A stretch of DNA of 35,977 nucleotides, from NCBI GenBank assembly GCA_045046905.1, contig JASFYU010000106.1, positions 1 to 35,977 of the forward strand, given 5' to 3'. The number at the start of each line of letters is the position of its first letter. The first letter of the stretch is position 1. This DNA is from JASFYU01 sp045046905 (GTDB taxonomy: Bacteria > Bacteroidota > Bacteroidia > Flavobacteriales > Flavobacteriaceae). The notes under the pieces are model-generated. The model searched no databases, was not told the DNA's origin, and saw only the letters and a program-made list of their open reading frames with translations. Of the stretch, positions 9,445 to 17,951 are shown piece by piece. The translations under genes were made by a program, and so were the position numbers.

Positions 9445-10914
9445 CTAAGCCCCAAATGGCATTTTTGCATAGACCGTTTCTAAATCGAGTTGATCTCCCA
9501 TATCTCTTTGCAGCCTTACTAAATCTTTGAAAAGTATTTTAAGCCGATCTGCATTCTTAGGATCCGATGCGATGTCATGTAGTTCAAGGGGGTCTTCGAG
9601 CAAATTAAACAGTAACACCTTTTGTGATCTAGGGTAAAGTATTAATTTGTAGTTATCCTTTCTAATCATACGCTGCGACTCTTTTTCATAGGTGCCATAA
9701 ATAGCCTCATAAGCCCCTTTTTTCTCACTATCATCAATATGCCCTAACAGGCTATTAAATTCAATATATTCTGGCTTTTCAATGCCCCCCAAATCTAATG
9801 CCGTGGCCATAACATCTTGCAGATACACATCTGCAGCTACCTTTTTGCCTTTAGGTATATTTGGACCAACAACCATTAACGGAACCCTCATACTATGATC
9901 ATACATATTCTGTTTACCCATAAGGCCGTGCTCTCCAACGGCCAAGCCATGATCTGAGGTATAAAAAATATAGGTATTCTCCATGAGTCCTTTTTCCTCC
10001 AAGGCATCTAAGATGTCTTTTATTTGATCATCTAAATGCGTGGTTATAGCATAATACTCTTGTCTATTCACTTTTACCGAATATTCGGTTCTTGGAAAAG
10101 GCGCCAATTTCTCGTCTCTTAACTTACGACCGGCACCCATAGTCTCGCCATACGGGTTTTCTGACATAAAACTCTCTGGAACCGAAATATTGTCTAAAGG
10201 GTACTTATCTACATATTCTTTGGGAGATTGTCTTGGATCATGTGGCGCATTAAAAGCGATATACATGAAAAAAGGCTGTTTCTTTTGCGCTGCGCTGTCA
10301 ATAAAGGCAACCGCATCATCTTTAACCAGTTCGCTCCAATGTTTAGGGCCTTCCCAATAGCCGCCAAATTCTTTTTTCCAAGGTTTCCACAGCGTATCAT
10401 TCACACTTCGAGGCCGGTTATAGCCTTCAGGGGTAGCCAAGGGCATGCCCCGTAATACATGACCAACATGATTGAAAACTTCTTTGGGTTTTGCATTTAC
10501 ATGCCATTTTCCTGTCATATAAGTGTCGTAACCAGCGGTTTGCATTAACTTAGGCCAAGTCTTATCAATATCTTCACCCTTTGCATAGTTTTCTGAAATT
10601 TGTTTCGCCCTCCATATTGAGCGTCCACTTATAAGCATGGCTCTAGACGCAATACAAACAGCACCCCGCCAACTACCCATATTATAGGCATGGGTAAAGG
10701 TGGTCCCGTTTGCGACCAATTTATCCATGGCAGGTGTTATAACTTCAGGGTTTCCTAAGGCATTGACGTCTTTAAAACTCTGGTCATCAGAAAACAAAAA
10801 GATAATATTAGGTTTGGCTGAGACATCAGAGAGGTTTTCTTGTTTCTTATCCGTTTCGCCCCGACATCCCATTAAAAGTGTACATGCCAAAAAATAACTT
10901 AGTAATTTTCTCAT
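9445..10914 (-). CDS. S1 family sulfatase lipoprotein (C-x-A-x-R type)
   Basis: This 489-aa lipoprotein (lipobox LMGC, Cys16) is a formylglycine-dependent sulfatase of the alkaline-phosphatase superfamily. The metal site begins with FSDDQ (Asp43, Asp44) and closes with TSDHG (Asp321, His322). The formylglycine motif is Cys87-Ile-Ala-Ser-Arg91, the C-x-A-x-R variant rather than the C-x-P-x-R of its two neighbours. Further active-site residues are Lys136 and His138 in TGKWH and His225 in NAPHDPR. The sequence resembles the choline-sulfatase/iduronate-sulfatase-like branch of S1. It follows the second sulfatase by 18 bp, so the two are probably co-translated. It is expected to remove sulfate esters in the periplasm after maturation by a formylglycine-generating enzyme encoded elsewhere. 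The sulfated position is not predictable from sequence. Confidence 0.93.
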   Translation of the reverse strand: MRKLLSYFLACTLLMGCRGETDKKQENLSDVSAKPNIIFLFSDDQSFKDVNALGNPEVITPAMDKLVANGTTFTHAYNMGSWRGAVCIASRAMLISGRSIWRAKQISENYAKGEDIDKTWPKLMQTAGYDTYMTGKWHVNAKPKEVFNHVGHVLRGMPLATPEGYNRPRSVNDTLWKPWKKEFGGYWEGPKHWSELVKDDAVAFIDSAAQKKQPFFMYIAFNAPHDPRQSPKEYVDKYPLDNISVPESFMSENPYGETMGAGRKLRDEKLAPFPRTEYSVKVNRQEYYAITTHLDDQIKDILDALEEKGLMENTYIFYTSDHGLAVGEHGLMGKQNMYDHSMRVPLMVVGPNIPKGKKVAADVYLQDVMATALDLGGIEKPEYIEFNSLLGHIDDSEKKGAYEAIYGTYEKESQRMIRKDNYKLILYPRSQKVLLFNLLEDPLELHDIASDPKNADRLKILFKDLVRLQRDMGDQLDLETVYAKMPFGA

Positions 10915-10932
10915 ATATAACTGTATTAATTA

Positions 10933-12384
10933 TCAATAATCTTTTCCATTTTTACTTGCCATTACCGAGATTAACCATAGATCTAACTGCCCCTTCATTG
11001 TCTCTGCTAATTCAGGCATTTTTTCTATGATGTTTTTTTCTTCCCCCACATCTTCAATCAGATCATAGAGCTCAAAAGTCTCGCCTTTGTCTGTGCTTAT
11101 GAGTTTGTATCTTTCAGATACCCATGAAATTTTATTTAAATATATAAATCCAATCGGTGATTTCCTTTCTTTGAATTCTTGAGATATAAAGGGTAGAATA
11201 CTAATGCCGTCTAATGGTCTTTTCGCTGGGTATTCTATCGCGAGCATATCAAGCACGGTGGGTAATATATCACTTGTTGTCATAGCAACATTTACCTTAC
11301 GAACACTTAATTTATCTTTCCAAACCATAAAAGCGGGTACTCGAACACCACCTTCATACAAGCTTCTTTTTCTGCCCCTAAACAGCCCAGCACTGCCTGG
11401 CGTACCATTCTCAGGCCCATTGTCACTACAAAACAAAACTATCGTATTTTCTTGTACCCCAAGATTTTCAAGCATTTGCCATAATCTACCCATCTGGGTG
11501 TCCATACCCGTTATGCTACCATAATACAGTTGTTTCTTTAACCCCAGTTGCTTGTATTCACTTCTGGCTAGACTATCGGCGACCACTGGTAAATGAGGGG
11601 TATGAAACCAAATGGTCGTAAAAAAAGGATGCTTTTTATTTACTGCCGTCTTAGCAAAGCGAATAACCCTGTCCATAATCACCTTGGAATCATCTCCTTT
11701 AATCTCAGTGGTATCAATGGTTTCATCACCGATCCAATAGGCCGTTCCATAGGGCTCCTCCTTGCTCTTTTTTACTTTTTTCCATCCATATCTCAAACTC
11801 TCACCAACTTCAAAACTCTTTGGTTTTATCATGGGGTCGTAGGTAGGAACCTTTGATTCTGTAGAAAAATAAAAATCATAACCATGGTCGGTTGGTACTG
11901 AATAGTCTTTCTCGAATTTTTTTCTTCCTCCCCTATTGGCATCATAGGTTTTCTTGGTCAATGTTCCTAAATGCCATTTACCAAAATGACCATTTATATA
12001 GCCATGGTTTTTTAATATCTCAGGTAGTGTAATCTCTTCCTCTTTCATATGCCCTGAATTGGCATTTGGGATATTCATTCTTAACGGATTTCTACCGGTA
12101 ATAAAACTTGCTCTTGTTGGAGAACATACCGGCGAAGCAGAATAAAATCGGTTAAATATGATTCCTTGAGATGCCATATCGTCTATATTCGGAGTCTTCA
12201 CCTCTCTGTTTCCATTAAATCCGACATCAAACCATCCTAAATCATCAGTCATCACCAAAATGATATTGGGCTTTTCACCAATAGTCTCCTTACCTGAATT
12301 CACATTAGCTTTAGGAAGGTCCTTACAACTACCTAAACAGAATAAGACCGAATATAGAAAAATGTAATTTTTAGTTGTATTCAT
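10933..12384 (-). CDS. S1 family sulfatase lipoprotein (C-S-P-T-R)
   Basis: The frame is open from 12441, but I place the start at the ATG at 12384. It gives MNTTKN followed by a hydrophobic stretch and lipobox CLGSC (Cys20), whereas the extra 19 residues upstream do not look like a signal peptide. The product is 483 aa. Visible sulfatase residues are TDDLG (Asp47, Asp48), the formylglycine motif Cys87-Ser-Pro-Thr-Arg91, FGKWHLG (Lys136, His138), FHTPH (His261, His264) and SDNG (Asp321, Asn322). This is an arylsulfatase A-like S1 member. Its distinct sequence compared with the flanking sulfatases suggests that each removes a different sulfate group from the same glycan. The gap to the next gene is 18 bp; the gap to the upstream sulfatase is 134 bp. 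Confidence 0.93.
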   Translation of the reverse strand: MNTTKNYIFLYSVLFCLGSCKDLPKANVNSGKETIGEKPNIILVMTDDLGWFDVGFNGNREVKTPNIDDMASQGIIFNRFYSASPVCSPTRASFITGRNPLRMNIPNANSGHMKEEEITLPEILKNHGYINGHFGKWHLGTLTKKTYDANRGGRKKFEKDYSVPTDHGYDFYFSTESKVPTYDPMIKPKSFEVGESLRYGWKKVKKSKEEPYGTAYWIGDETIDTTEIKGDDSKVIMDRVIRFAKTAVNKKHPFFTTIWFHTPHLPVVADSLARSEYKQLGLKKQLYYGSITGMDTQMGRLWQMLENLGVQENTIVLFCSDNGPENGTPGSAGLFRGRKRSLYEGGVRVPAFMVWKDKLSVRKVNVAMTTSDILPTVLDMLAIEYPAKRPLDGISILPFISQEFKERKSPIGFIYLNKISWVSERYKLISTDKGETFELYDLIEDVGEEKNIIEKMPELAETMKGQLDLWLISVMASKNGKDY

Positions 12385-12518
12385 CCTTATTTCAAAGCAA
12401 GATTTACGATAAACAATACACACATAATCAGCCTTTTGCAAACATCAGTTGAGCTGCCTTTCTGGCGAAACAGCTTACCTTACCGCTGAGATTAAATCTG
12501 GTTGTGAACCTATAAATT

Positions 12519-14129
12519 TTAGTTTTCAAAAACTTCTAATTGCTTCCATTCTTCACCCCCCAAGCTAGGGTCGTTTTTCATTTTGGCACCTGGAGTACTC
12601 CTTCCATTTTCGATATATGAAACCATAAGCTGTTTCAATTCACCACTCACTTCTGTATGTTGCCCGAAAAGATTTTGTTCCTCAGCCGGGTCCTTTTCCA
12701 AATCATACAACTGAAATTTGGGTAGTTTCTTTACTTCTTCAGAATTGGGTTTGGGGTCGCTCCAACCACCAGAACCGGGGCAAAAAATAAGCTTCCAATT
12801 TTGCTTTCGTATAGCAAAGCTACCATTAATAGAATGGTGTACCGTAGCCTCGCGTAAATAATTCGAAGCATTTGGATCTTGAAAAAGAGGTCGCATTGAA
12901 AAACTATCTTCACCTTCATTTTCCTTGACTTCAATACTAACAATATCAGCGCAGGTAGCAAAGAGATCCGTGGTACAGATTGTCTTATCAGAAACCGAAC
13001 CAGGTTTTATTTTTTTCGGCCATTTTACAATAAAGGGAACTCGGTGACCGGCCTCATAAATATCAGCCTTGTGGCCCCTATAAATATGACTTGGATTATG
13101 GCCCTTTTCTGCCAACACCTTAAAATCAGCTTGCGGAGAACACCCATTATCGCTTGTGAAGATTACAATGGTATTATCGGCTATTCCTTCTTTAATCAAG
13201 ATGGCATTCAGCCGACCCATGAAAGCATCGATCTGCATGACAAAATCGGCATAGGGGTTGATTCCACTTTTTCCTAACCATTCCTGTGTAGGTACAATGG
13301 GCGTATGTGGTGAAGGCAGTGCCAAATACAGAAAAAAGGGCTGTTCCCCATTCGCTTGTTTTTTGATATAATCGAATGATTTTCTAAAAAAATTAGGGGT
13401 GACATCCTCATGTACAAAGTCAGCAGCCGTAGGCCCCTTTCGCCACCAGGTATATTTGCCCAAATCTTCAGTAATCGTGTTTACCTCAGCCGTAACTTTA
13501 CCATTTTCAACATATACATAGGGCGCCATATCTAAAGATCCAGAATGGCCATAGGCATAGTCAAAACCCAAATCATTCGGAATATTGGTTACCGGCCCTG
13601 TAAAATCTATATTATCAAAATCTTTGGCGTTCCAACCTTCTCCACCCCTATTAGTCGAATCTTTGAGTGCCCAATCCCATCCTAAATGCCATTTTCCAAT
13701 GAATGCAGTATGATATCCTGCCTTTTTTAACATGGAAGGCACGGTACTTCTATCTTTTGGAATCAGTGCTTTTGATTTTCCGGTCAACACGCCTTGTTTA
13801 AGGGGACTTCTCCAATTGTATCTTCCAGTCAGTATACCGTATCTGGTGGGTGAGCAAACAGCTGACGAGGTATGGGCATCTGTAAACTTCATACCGTCCG
13901 AAGCTAGCGCATCAATGTGGGGAGTACGTATTTTTCCTTCGGTATTAAAAGCGCCAATATCACCATAGCCCAAATCATCGGCCAGAACATAGATGATATT
14001 GGGAAGTTTTTCATCTACTACACTAACTTTCTTTTGTTCAGAACAACTCAAAAAAATCAATAAAACACAATTGATAAGCAAAAGAGCTAGGCCCTTTTTT
14101 CTTTTATCCTTTTTATACGTATTTTTCAT
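12519..14129 (-). CDS. S1 family arylsulfatase lipoprotein (C-S-P-T-R)
   Basis: This is a 536-aa protein with a basic N-terminus (KKDKRKKG), a hydrophobic core and lipobox FLSC (Cys29). The sulfatase signatures are ADDLG (Asp51, Asp52), Cys92-Ser-Pro-Thr-Arg96 followed by LTGRYNWRS, IGKWHLGW (Lys146, His148), PSPHTP (His275) and TSDNG (Asp327, Asn328). The RYNWRSPLKQGVL stretch after the motif is typical of the arylsulfatase A-like S1 group common in marine Planctomycetes and Bacteroidota. The C-terminal third carries the QLYDLEKDPAEEQNL segment that usually ends these enzymes. It is the first of three sulfatase genes after the fucosidase, separated from it by 164 bp. Inferred role: periplasmic desulfation of a fucose-containing oligosaccharide; the regiospecificity is unknown. 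Confidence 0.93.
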   Translation of the reverse strand: MKNTYKKDKRKKGLALLLINCVLLIFLSCSEQKKVSVVDEKLPNIIYVLADDLGYGDIGAFNTEGKIRTPHIDALASDGMKFTDAHTSSAVCSPTRYGILTGRYNWRSPLKQGVLTGKSKALIPKDRSTVPSMLKKAGYHTAFIGKWHLGWDWALKDSTNRGGEGWNAKDFDNIDFTGPVTNIPNDLGFDYAYGHSGSLDMAPYVYVENGKVTAEVNTITEDLGKYTWWRKGPTAADFVHEDVTPNFFRKSFDYIKKQANGEQPFFLYLALPSPHTPIVPTQEWLGKSGINPYADFVMQIDAFMGRLNAILIKEGIADNTIVIFTSDNGCSPQADFKVLAEKGHNPSHIYRGHKADIYEAGHRVPFIVKWPKKIKPGSVSDKTICTTDLFATCADIVSIEVKENEGEDSFSMRPLFQDPNASNYLREATVHHSINGSFAIRKQNWKLIFCPGSGGWSDPKPNSEEVKKLPKFQLYDLEKDPAEEQNLFGQHTEVSGELKQLMVSYIENGRSTPGAKMKNDPSLGGEEWKQLEVFEN

Positions 14130-14293
14130 TGTATACAGTGGTTATTGTTATGCCTTATCTTAAGGGTATTGAAAATAGCATGCATACTACTTCATCATTT
14201 TTTTAGCGTATAGAATGCAAAGAGCACTTACTTATGATGAACCAAAAGAACATTCTCTTGATAGGGTATAATCTATGGGGGCTATGTCAGCCA

Positions 14294-15772
14294 TTAATTT
14301 TTGGTTATTTTAAAAACATAGGCATAGGCATTCTCCTCTAAAACCTTATTCGGATTAAAAACAGGCATATCAAGAACCATATGAGGCCCTGATTGATGCC
14401 AGGAAACCTTTTCACCAGTGGCCAGCAGGGTCACTTTCGCCCCTTTGTTCGGAATAAAATCATTAATCTGCAAATTACCCTCCTTCCATTTAGGTGCAAT
14501 AGCAAAAAAAGAGGTGTTGTTCTGCGTGAAAAATAGTTCCTTCACGGCATGACCAGGTTCAGGATCTACGGTTTGTTTAAGAATAAAATCACCCCCTAAA
14601 TAATGTTTTATATGCTTTGTATTTTGCTCGCCTTGCGACCATTGAAAAGAATTTTTCCATGGTTTTGTACCATATATGGCCTCGCCATTAATTTTTAGCC
14701 ATTTCCCAATTTGCAGAAGACGTTCTTGCATAATAGGTGGAATATTGCCGCGTGAATCGGGACCTATATCTAACAACAAATTGCCTCCTGTACTCACAAT
14801 ATTCACTAACATTAAAACCAATGCTTTAGGAGTATTATAGTCTTGGGCATCTTCATTTTGGTTATATCCAAAGGAGAAGCCCATACCACGGCATTCTTCC
14901 CAGGGTTTATCGAAGCCAGGCGCTTCAGATTCATATTCGGTAGTAAAATAGCCTCCATGATGTTTTCTAACCCCTTTACCCCATCTGTCATTCACTACAA
15001 TGGAATTTTTTACTTTAGATTCATTGAACAACCAGGCTAAAAATTCTTTAGATTTCCATTTTTCATCCTCCATTTCCCACTCGCCATCGACCCAGAGAAT
15101 ATCAGGTTCATAGCTTTCGACCAAATCCTTGATTTGAGGCTGAAAATGTTCAGTTACAAAACGCTTTTTATCATTCTGCCACCATGGGTGATACCATTCA
15201 TACAGTGAATAATAAAGTCCCATTTTTATATCTGTTTTTTTAATGGCCGCCGATAGCTCTCCTACCAAATCACGTTTTGCACCAACCTCCATACTATTCC
15301 ATGCAAAACCCCTGTCATTGGCCTGTTTATTAGGCCATAAGGTAAAGCCGTCATGGTGTTTTGAGGTCAGGACAATATATTTAGCTCCTGCTTTTTCAAA
15401 AAGTTGGACCCATTCATCAGGCTCGAACAAATCTGCCTTAAACATTTCACCAAATTGAAAATAGCTAAAGTCTTTTCCATAGGTTTTTTCATGATATTTG
15501 GCTACTTCATCTCCCTTAAAATCTCCGTTACCAAAAAGCGACCTACTCTGCAACCAATATTGGTACCACTCAGAATATGTTCCTTTCGGCGACCATGCAG
15601 GCACAGAATAGGGACCCCAATGAATGAAAATTCCGAATTTAGCATCTTGAAACCAATCGGCAACTGGCCTAGAATCTAACGACTCCCATGTGGGCTCGTA
15701 TTGTTTCTGTGCTATGACAGCAAAAGGAAAAGTGAAACACAGTAGGGCTAAAAGTAATTTTCTGAAGCTCAT
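14294..15772 (-). CDS. GH29 alpha-L-fucosidase, secreted
   Basis: This 492-aa protein has a type I signal peptide (cut near AVIA-QK). The catalytic domain starts with DAKFGIFIHWGPYSVPAW (His51, Trp52) and includes SKHHDGFTLW (His139, His140) and ILWVDGEW. Asp229 in the last motif is the retaining nucleophile of GH29. The acid/base Glu probably lies around TTEYESEAPG and WEECRGMG (residues 277-297), the layout of the broad-specificity GH29-A group. A C-terminal beta domain follows from about residue 385. GH29 removes terminal alpha-L-fucose with retention of configuration. Together with the GH95 gene at the other end of the operon it makes fucose the best-supported sugar of the target glycan. 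It begins 70 bp downstream of the UxaA gene and ends 164 bp before the first sulfatase. Confidence 0.94.
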   Translation of the reverse strand: MSFRKLLLALLCFTFPFAVIAQKQYEPTWESLDSRPVADWFQDAKFGIFIHWGPYSVPAWSPKGTYSEWYQYWLQSRSLFGNGDFKGDEVAKYHEKTYGKDFSYFQFGEMFKADLFEPDEWVQLFEKAGAKYIVLTSKHHDGFTLWPNKQANDRGFAWNSMEVGAKRDLVGELSAAIKKTDIKMGLYYSLYEWYHPWWQNDKKRFVTEHFQPQIKDLVESYEPDILWVDGEWEMEDEKWKSKEFLAWLFNESKVKNSIVVNDRWGKGVRKHHGGYFTTEYESEAPGFDKPWEECRGMGFSFGYNQNEDAQDYNTPKALVLMLVNIVSTGGNLLLDIGPDSRGNIPPIMQERLLQIGKWLKINGEAIYGTKPWKNSFQWSQGEQNTKHIKHYLGGDFILKQTVDPEPGHAVKELFFTQNNTSFFAIAPKWKEGNLQINDFIPNKGAKVTLLATGEKVSWHQSGPHMVLDMPVFNPNKVLEENAYAYVFKITKN

Positions 15773-15842
15773 AATTACAATCAGGTTATTTTTAGCATAT
15801 CAACTATATTATCTCAATTACTTAAATAGGTCTTCTTTAAAA

Positions 15843-17459
15843 CTAAAGCGAGACTCCCCGTTTCCACGGAATAAAGTCATCCTGACCCAATATTTCGGCA
15901 CAGGTTTTATGCTCACCACTGGCTATCTCTATTATAAGATTAATGAGTTCATTCGACAAGTCTTCTAAAGAGGTCTGTTCTGAAAAAAGTCTACCAGCAT
16001 CAAAATCAATAATATCCTTCATGCGTTGTGGCAGCATACTGTTCGATGATATTTTGACCACTGGACATACTACATTACCTGTCGGCGTACCCAGTCCTGT
16101 TGAAAATAAAATCATATTCGCACCAAAAGCCGCCAGACCCGTTGTAGATTCTACATCATTACCGGGTGTACACAATAGATTAAGCCCCTGTTTTGAGGTG
16201 TATTCACCGTAATCTAAAACATCAGTCACTGGCCCTCTGCCTCCTTTTGTTGCTGCTCCTGCAGATTTTACGGCATCGGTTATCAAGCCATCCTTAATAT
16301 TACCAGGCGATGGGTTCATATCAAAACCCGACCCTACTGCAATGGCTCTTTTACTGTAGCTATCCATAATTTGGATAAACTTATTCGCAATCTCTTCGCT
16401 TGTACATCGATCAATTAAATCTTGTTCGACCCCACATAATTCTGGAAATTCAGAAAGGATACTTCGCCCACCCACTGCATTAATTTTATCGGCGACATAC
16501 CCTATCAATGGATTGGCCGATATTCCTGAAAACCCATCAGACGCACCACATTCAAGCCCAATGCTCAAGGCACTTAAAGGCGCGGGCTGTCTCGAAATCG
16601 TATCTGCTTTTTTCAAAGATTTATAGGTTGTGTCAATAGCGGCAATAAGCATCTCATTCTCTGTCGAAAACTGTTGCTGTTCAAAATAATGTACGGGTTT
16701 ATCAGTTTTAAAAGAAGTGTTCAAAGCCTCTTGCAACATACTTACTTCTGCGTTCTGACACCCCAAGCTCATCACGGTCGCTCCTATAACGTTAGGGTTT
16801 TTTATATAACCCGCCAATACATTGACCAAAGTTTGGGCGTCATCACGAGTACCTCCGCACCCACCTTCATGAGTGAGAAATTTAATACCGTCTATATTCT
16901 GAAAAACACGGTCTTGATAGGTTTCCGAAGATTCTGTATACACCTCCTCAACAAGACCATTGACCAGTTTTCTGATTCTAAATCGATACGGATTCTCCTT
17001 TTTAAAGCCCAGTTCGGCTTCAAAGGCTTCTTGTAACACTTTTAAATTGCGGTTCTGACAAAAAACCATCGGTATAAATATCCAATAATTTGCCGTACCC
17101 ACTTGTCCGTCATTTCTGTGATAACCCATAAAGGTCCGATTCTCCAGATGATCTACATTGGGTGATTGAAACTGGTATTGATGATTCCTGAATGCATAAG
17201 GCGCAGCTATATGTTTAAGGTTATGTACAGTAATCGCGCCACCTAGACCTATGGCCTTGACGACCTTGCCTACTGGAACGCCATACATGCTTACTATATC
17301 GTCGACCTCGAATGATTTCAAAGCAATTTTGTGCTTTACGGCAATATTTTCGGCCACGACTAACTCCTGCCCATTAACCTGTAAGACATCTCCTTTGTCT
17401 AGACCTTCCAAGGCCACCGCTACATTATCTGTTGGTGATATAATCAAAAAGTTCTTCAA
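15843..17459 (-). CDS. UxaA family altronate/sugar-acid dehydratase
   Basis: This 538-aa cytoplasmic enzyme (no signal peptide) has a SAF-type N-terminal domain (residues 1-95, PTDNVAVAL...) and the UxaA catalytic region with HEGGCGG (His197, Cys201), LGCQNAE, GLECGASDGFSGISANP (Cys304) and LLCTPGNDVESTTGLAAFGAN. The start is a TTG at 17457-17459; the in-frame TAA at 17472-17474 leaves no ATG upstream, and starting later would cut the SAF domain. Classical UxaA is an Fe-dependent D-altronate dehydratase giving 2-keto-3-deoxygluconate. Homologues of this length in fucose-type loci could instead dehydrate L-fuconate or L-galactonate, which fits the two fucosidases here. That substrate is inference. 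As the first gene of the operon, behind a promoter-like element and a palindrome, it would be the most strongly expressed member. Confidence 0.88.
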   Translation of the reverse strand: MKNFLIISPTDNVAVALEGLDKGDVLQVNGQELVVAENIAVKHKIALKSFEVDDIVSMYGVPVGKVVKAIGLGGAITVHNLKHIAAPYAFRNHQYQFQSPNVDHLENRTFMGYHRNDGQVGTANYWIFIPMVFCQNRNLKVLQEAFEAELGFKKENPYRFRIRKLVNGLVEEVYTESSETYQDRVFQNIDGIKFLTHEGGCGGTRDDAQTLVNVLAGYIKNPNVIGATVMSLGCQNAEVSMLQEALNTSFKTDKPVHYFEQQQFSTENEMLIAAIDTTYKSLKKADTISRQPAPLSALSIGLECGASDGFSGISANPLIGYVADKINAVGGRSILSEFPELCGVEQDLIDRCTSEEIANKFIQIMDSYSKRAIAVGSGFDMNPSPGNIKDGLITDAVKSAGAATKGGRGPVTDVLDYGEYTSKQGLNLLCTPGNDVESTTGLAAFGANMILFSTGLGTPTGNVVCPVVKISSNSMLPQRMKDIIDFDAGRLFSEQTSLEDLSNELINLIIEIASGEHKTCAEILGQDDFIPWKRGVSL

Positions 17460-17491
17460 TGTTCTTATATATTAATTTAGAATAACATATG

Positions 17492-17505
17492 AACTCGATT
17501 GAGTT
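17492..17505. promoter_or_regulatory. Dyad AACTC-GATT-GAGTT, candidate operator of the glycan operon
   Basis: A perfect 5+5 bp inverted repeat with a 4-nt spacer lies 33-46 bp upstream of the UxaA start and downstream of the -7-like box, in the expected leader. It could bind a repressor or the nearby AraC protein, or simply form a leader hairpin. The only evidence is symmetry and position. Confidence 0.3.
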
Positions 17506-17554
17506 ATTTTATTCTTTAGGGTTCATTTTTGGTGATAAAACAATTTTTACAGGG

Positions 17555-17562
17555 CAAAAATA
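17555..17562 (-). promoter_or_regulatory. Candidate promoter -7 box TATTTTTG of the glycan operon
   Basis: TATTTTTG on the minus strand matches the Bacteroidota -7 consensus TAnnTTTG. A TTG at 17587-17589 lies 24 nt upstream, slightly longer than the usual spacing to the -33 element. Transcription would begin near 17548 and give a leader of about 90 nt. Confidence 0.4.
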
Positions 17563-17951
17563 GACTCTTTGAGTTTTGAAAACCACCAATAAAATTACCT
17601 AATTTAATACTTTTTTACCCCATAATTTCAGATTACCTCAACTCGACGCTTATTATGCAATTATTCACCCGAAGTTAATTTCGGCTAAAGAGAAACTCTT
17701 TTTCCATACTTCTACGGCCTTTTTCGTTGCAATAGCCCTGCTATCACGCCTCAAATGCGCCTTGAACTACAATCAAATAGCAGTTTTTTATCTGAAAAGT
17801 ACTCCGCTGAATAGTTACCTTATTTTACAGAAATAAACTATCATATTCGCCATTACCAATAGGAAAACCGTGTCTTATTTCTACTTGTTCAAACCCTTCT
17901 CAATTGACCATAAAATGTTCTTTTGGCTCCATAATTTAGAGACTGTCTTCA

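Larger units (their letters stand above)
17460..17951. other. Gene-free upstream region of the glycan operon
   Basis: The 492 bp between the AraC gene and the operon hold no convincing open frame. I see a -7-like box and a 14-nt dyad (listed separately) close to the operon, a short CCGAA/TTCGG dyad near 17669-17684, and a weak AAAGAG/CTCTTT hairpin followed by T at 17687-17703. AraC and the operon point the same way, so a terminator for AraC is expected here, but I see no strong minus-strand one. Confidence 0.5.

Noticed and set aside
16674..17036. 120-codon plus-strand open frame
   Set aside because: It is antisense to the conserved UxaA coding sequence; composition is that of a shadow frame.
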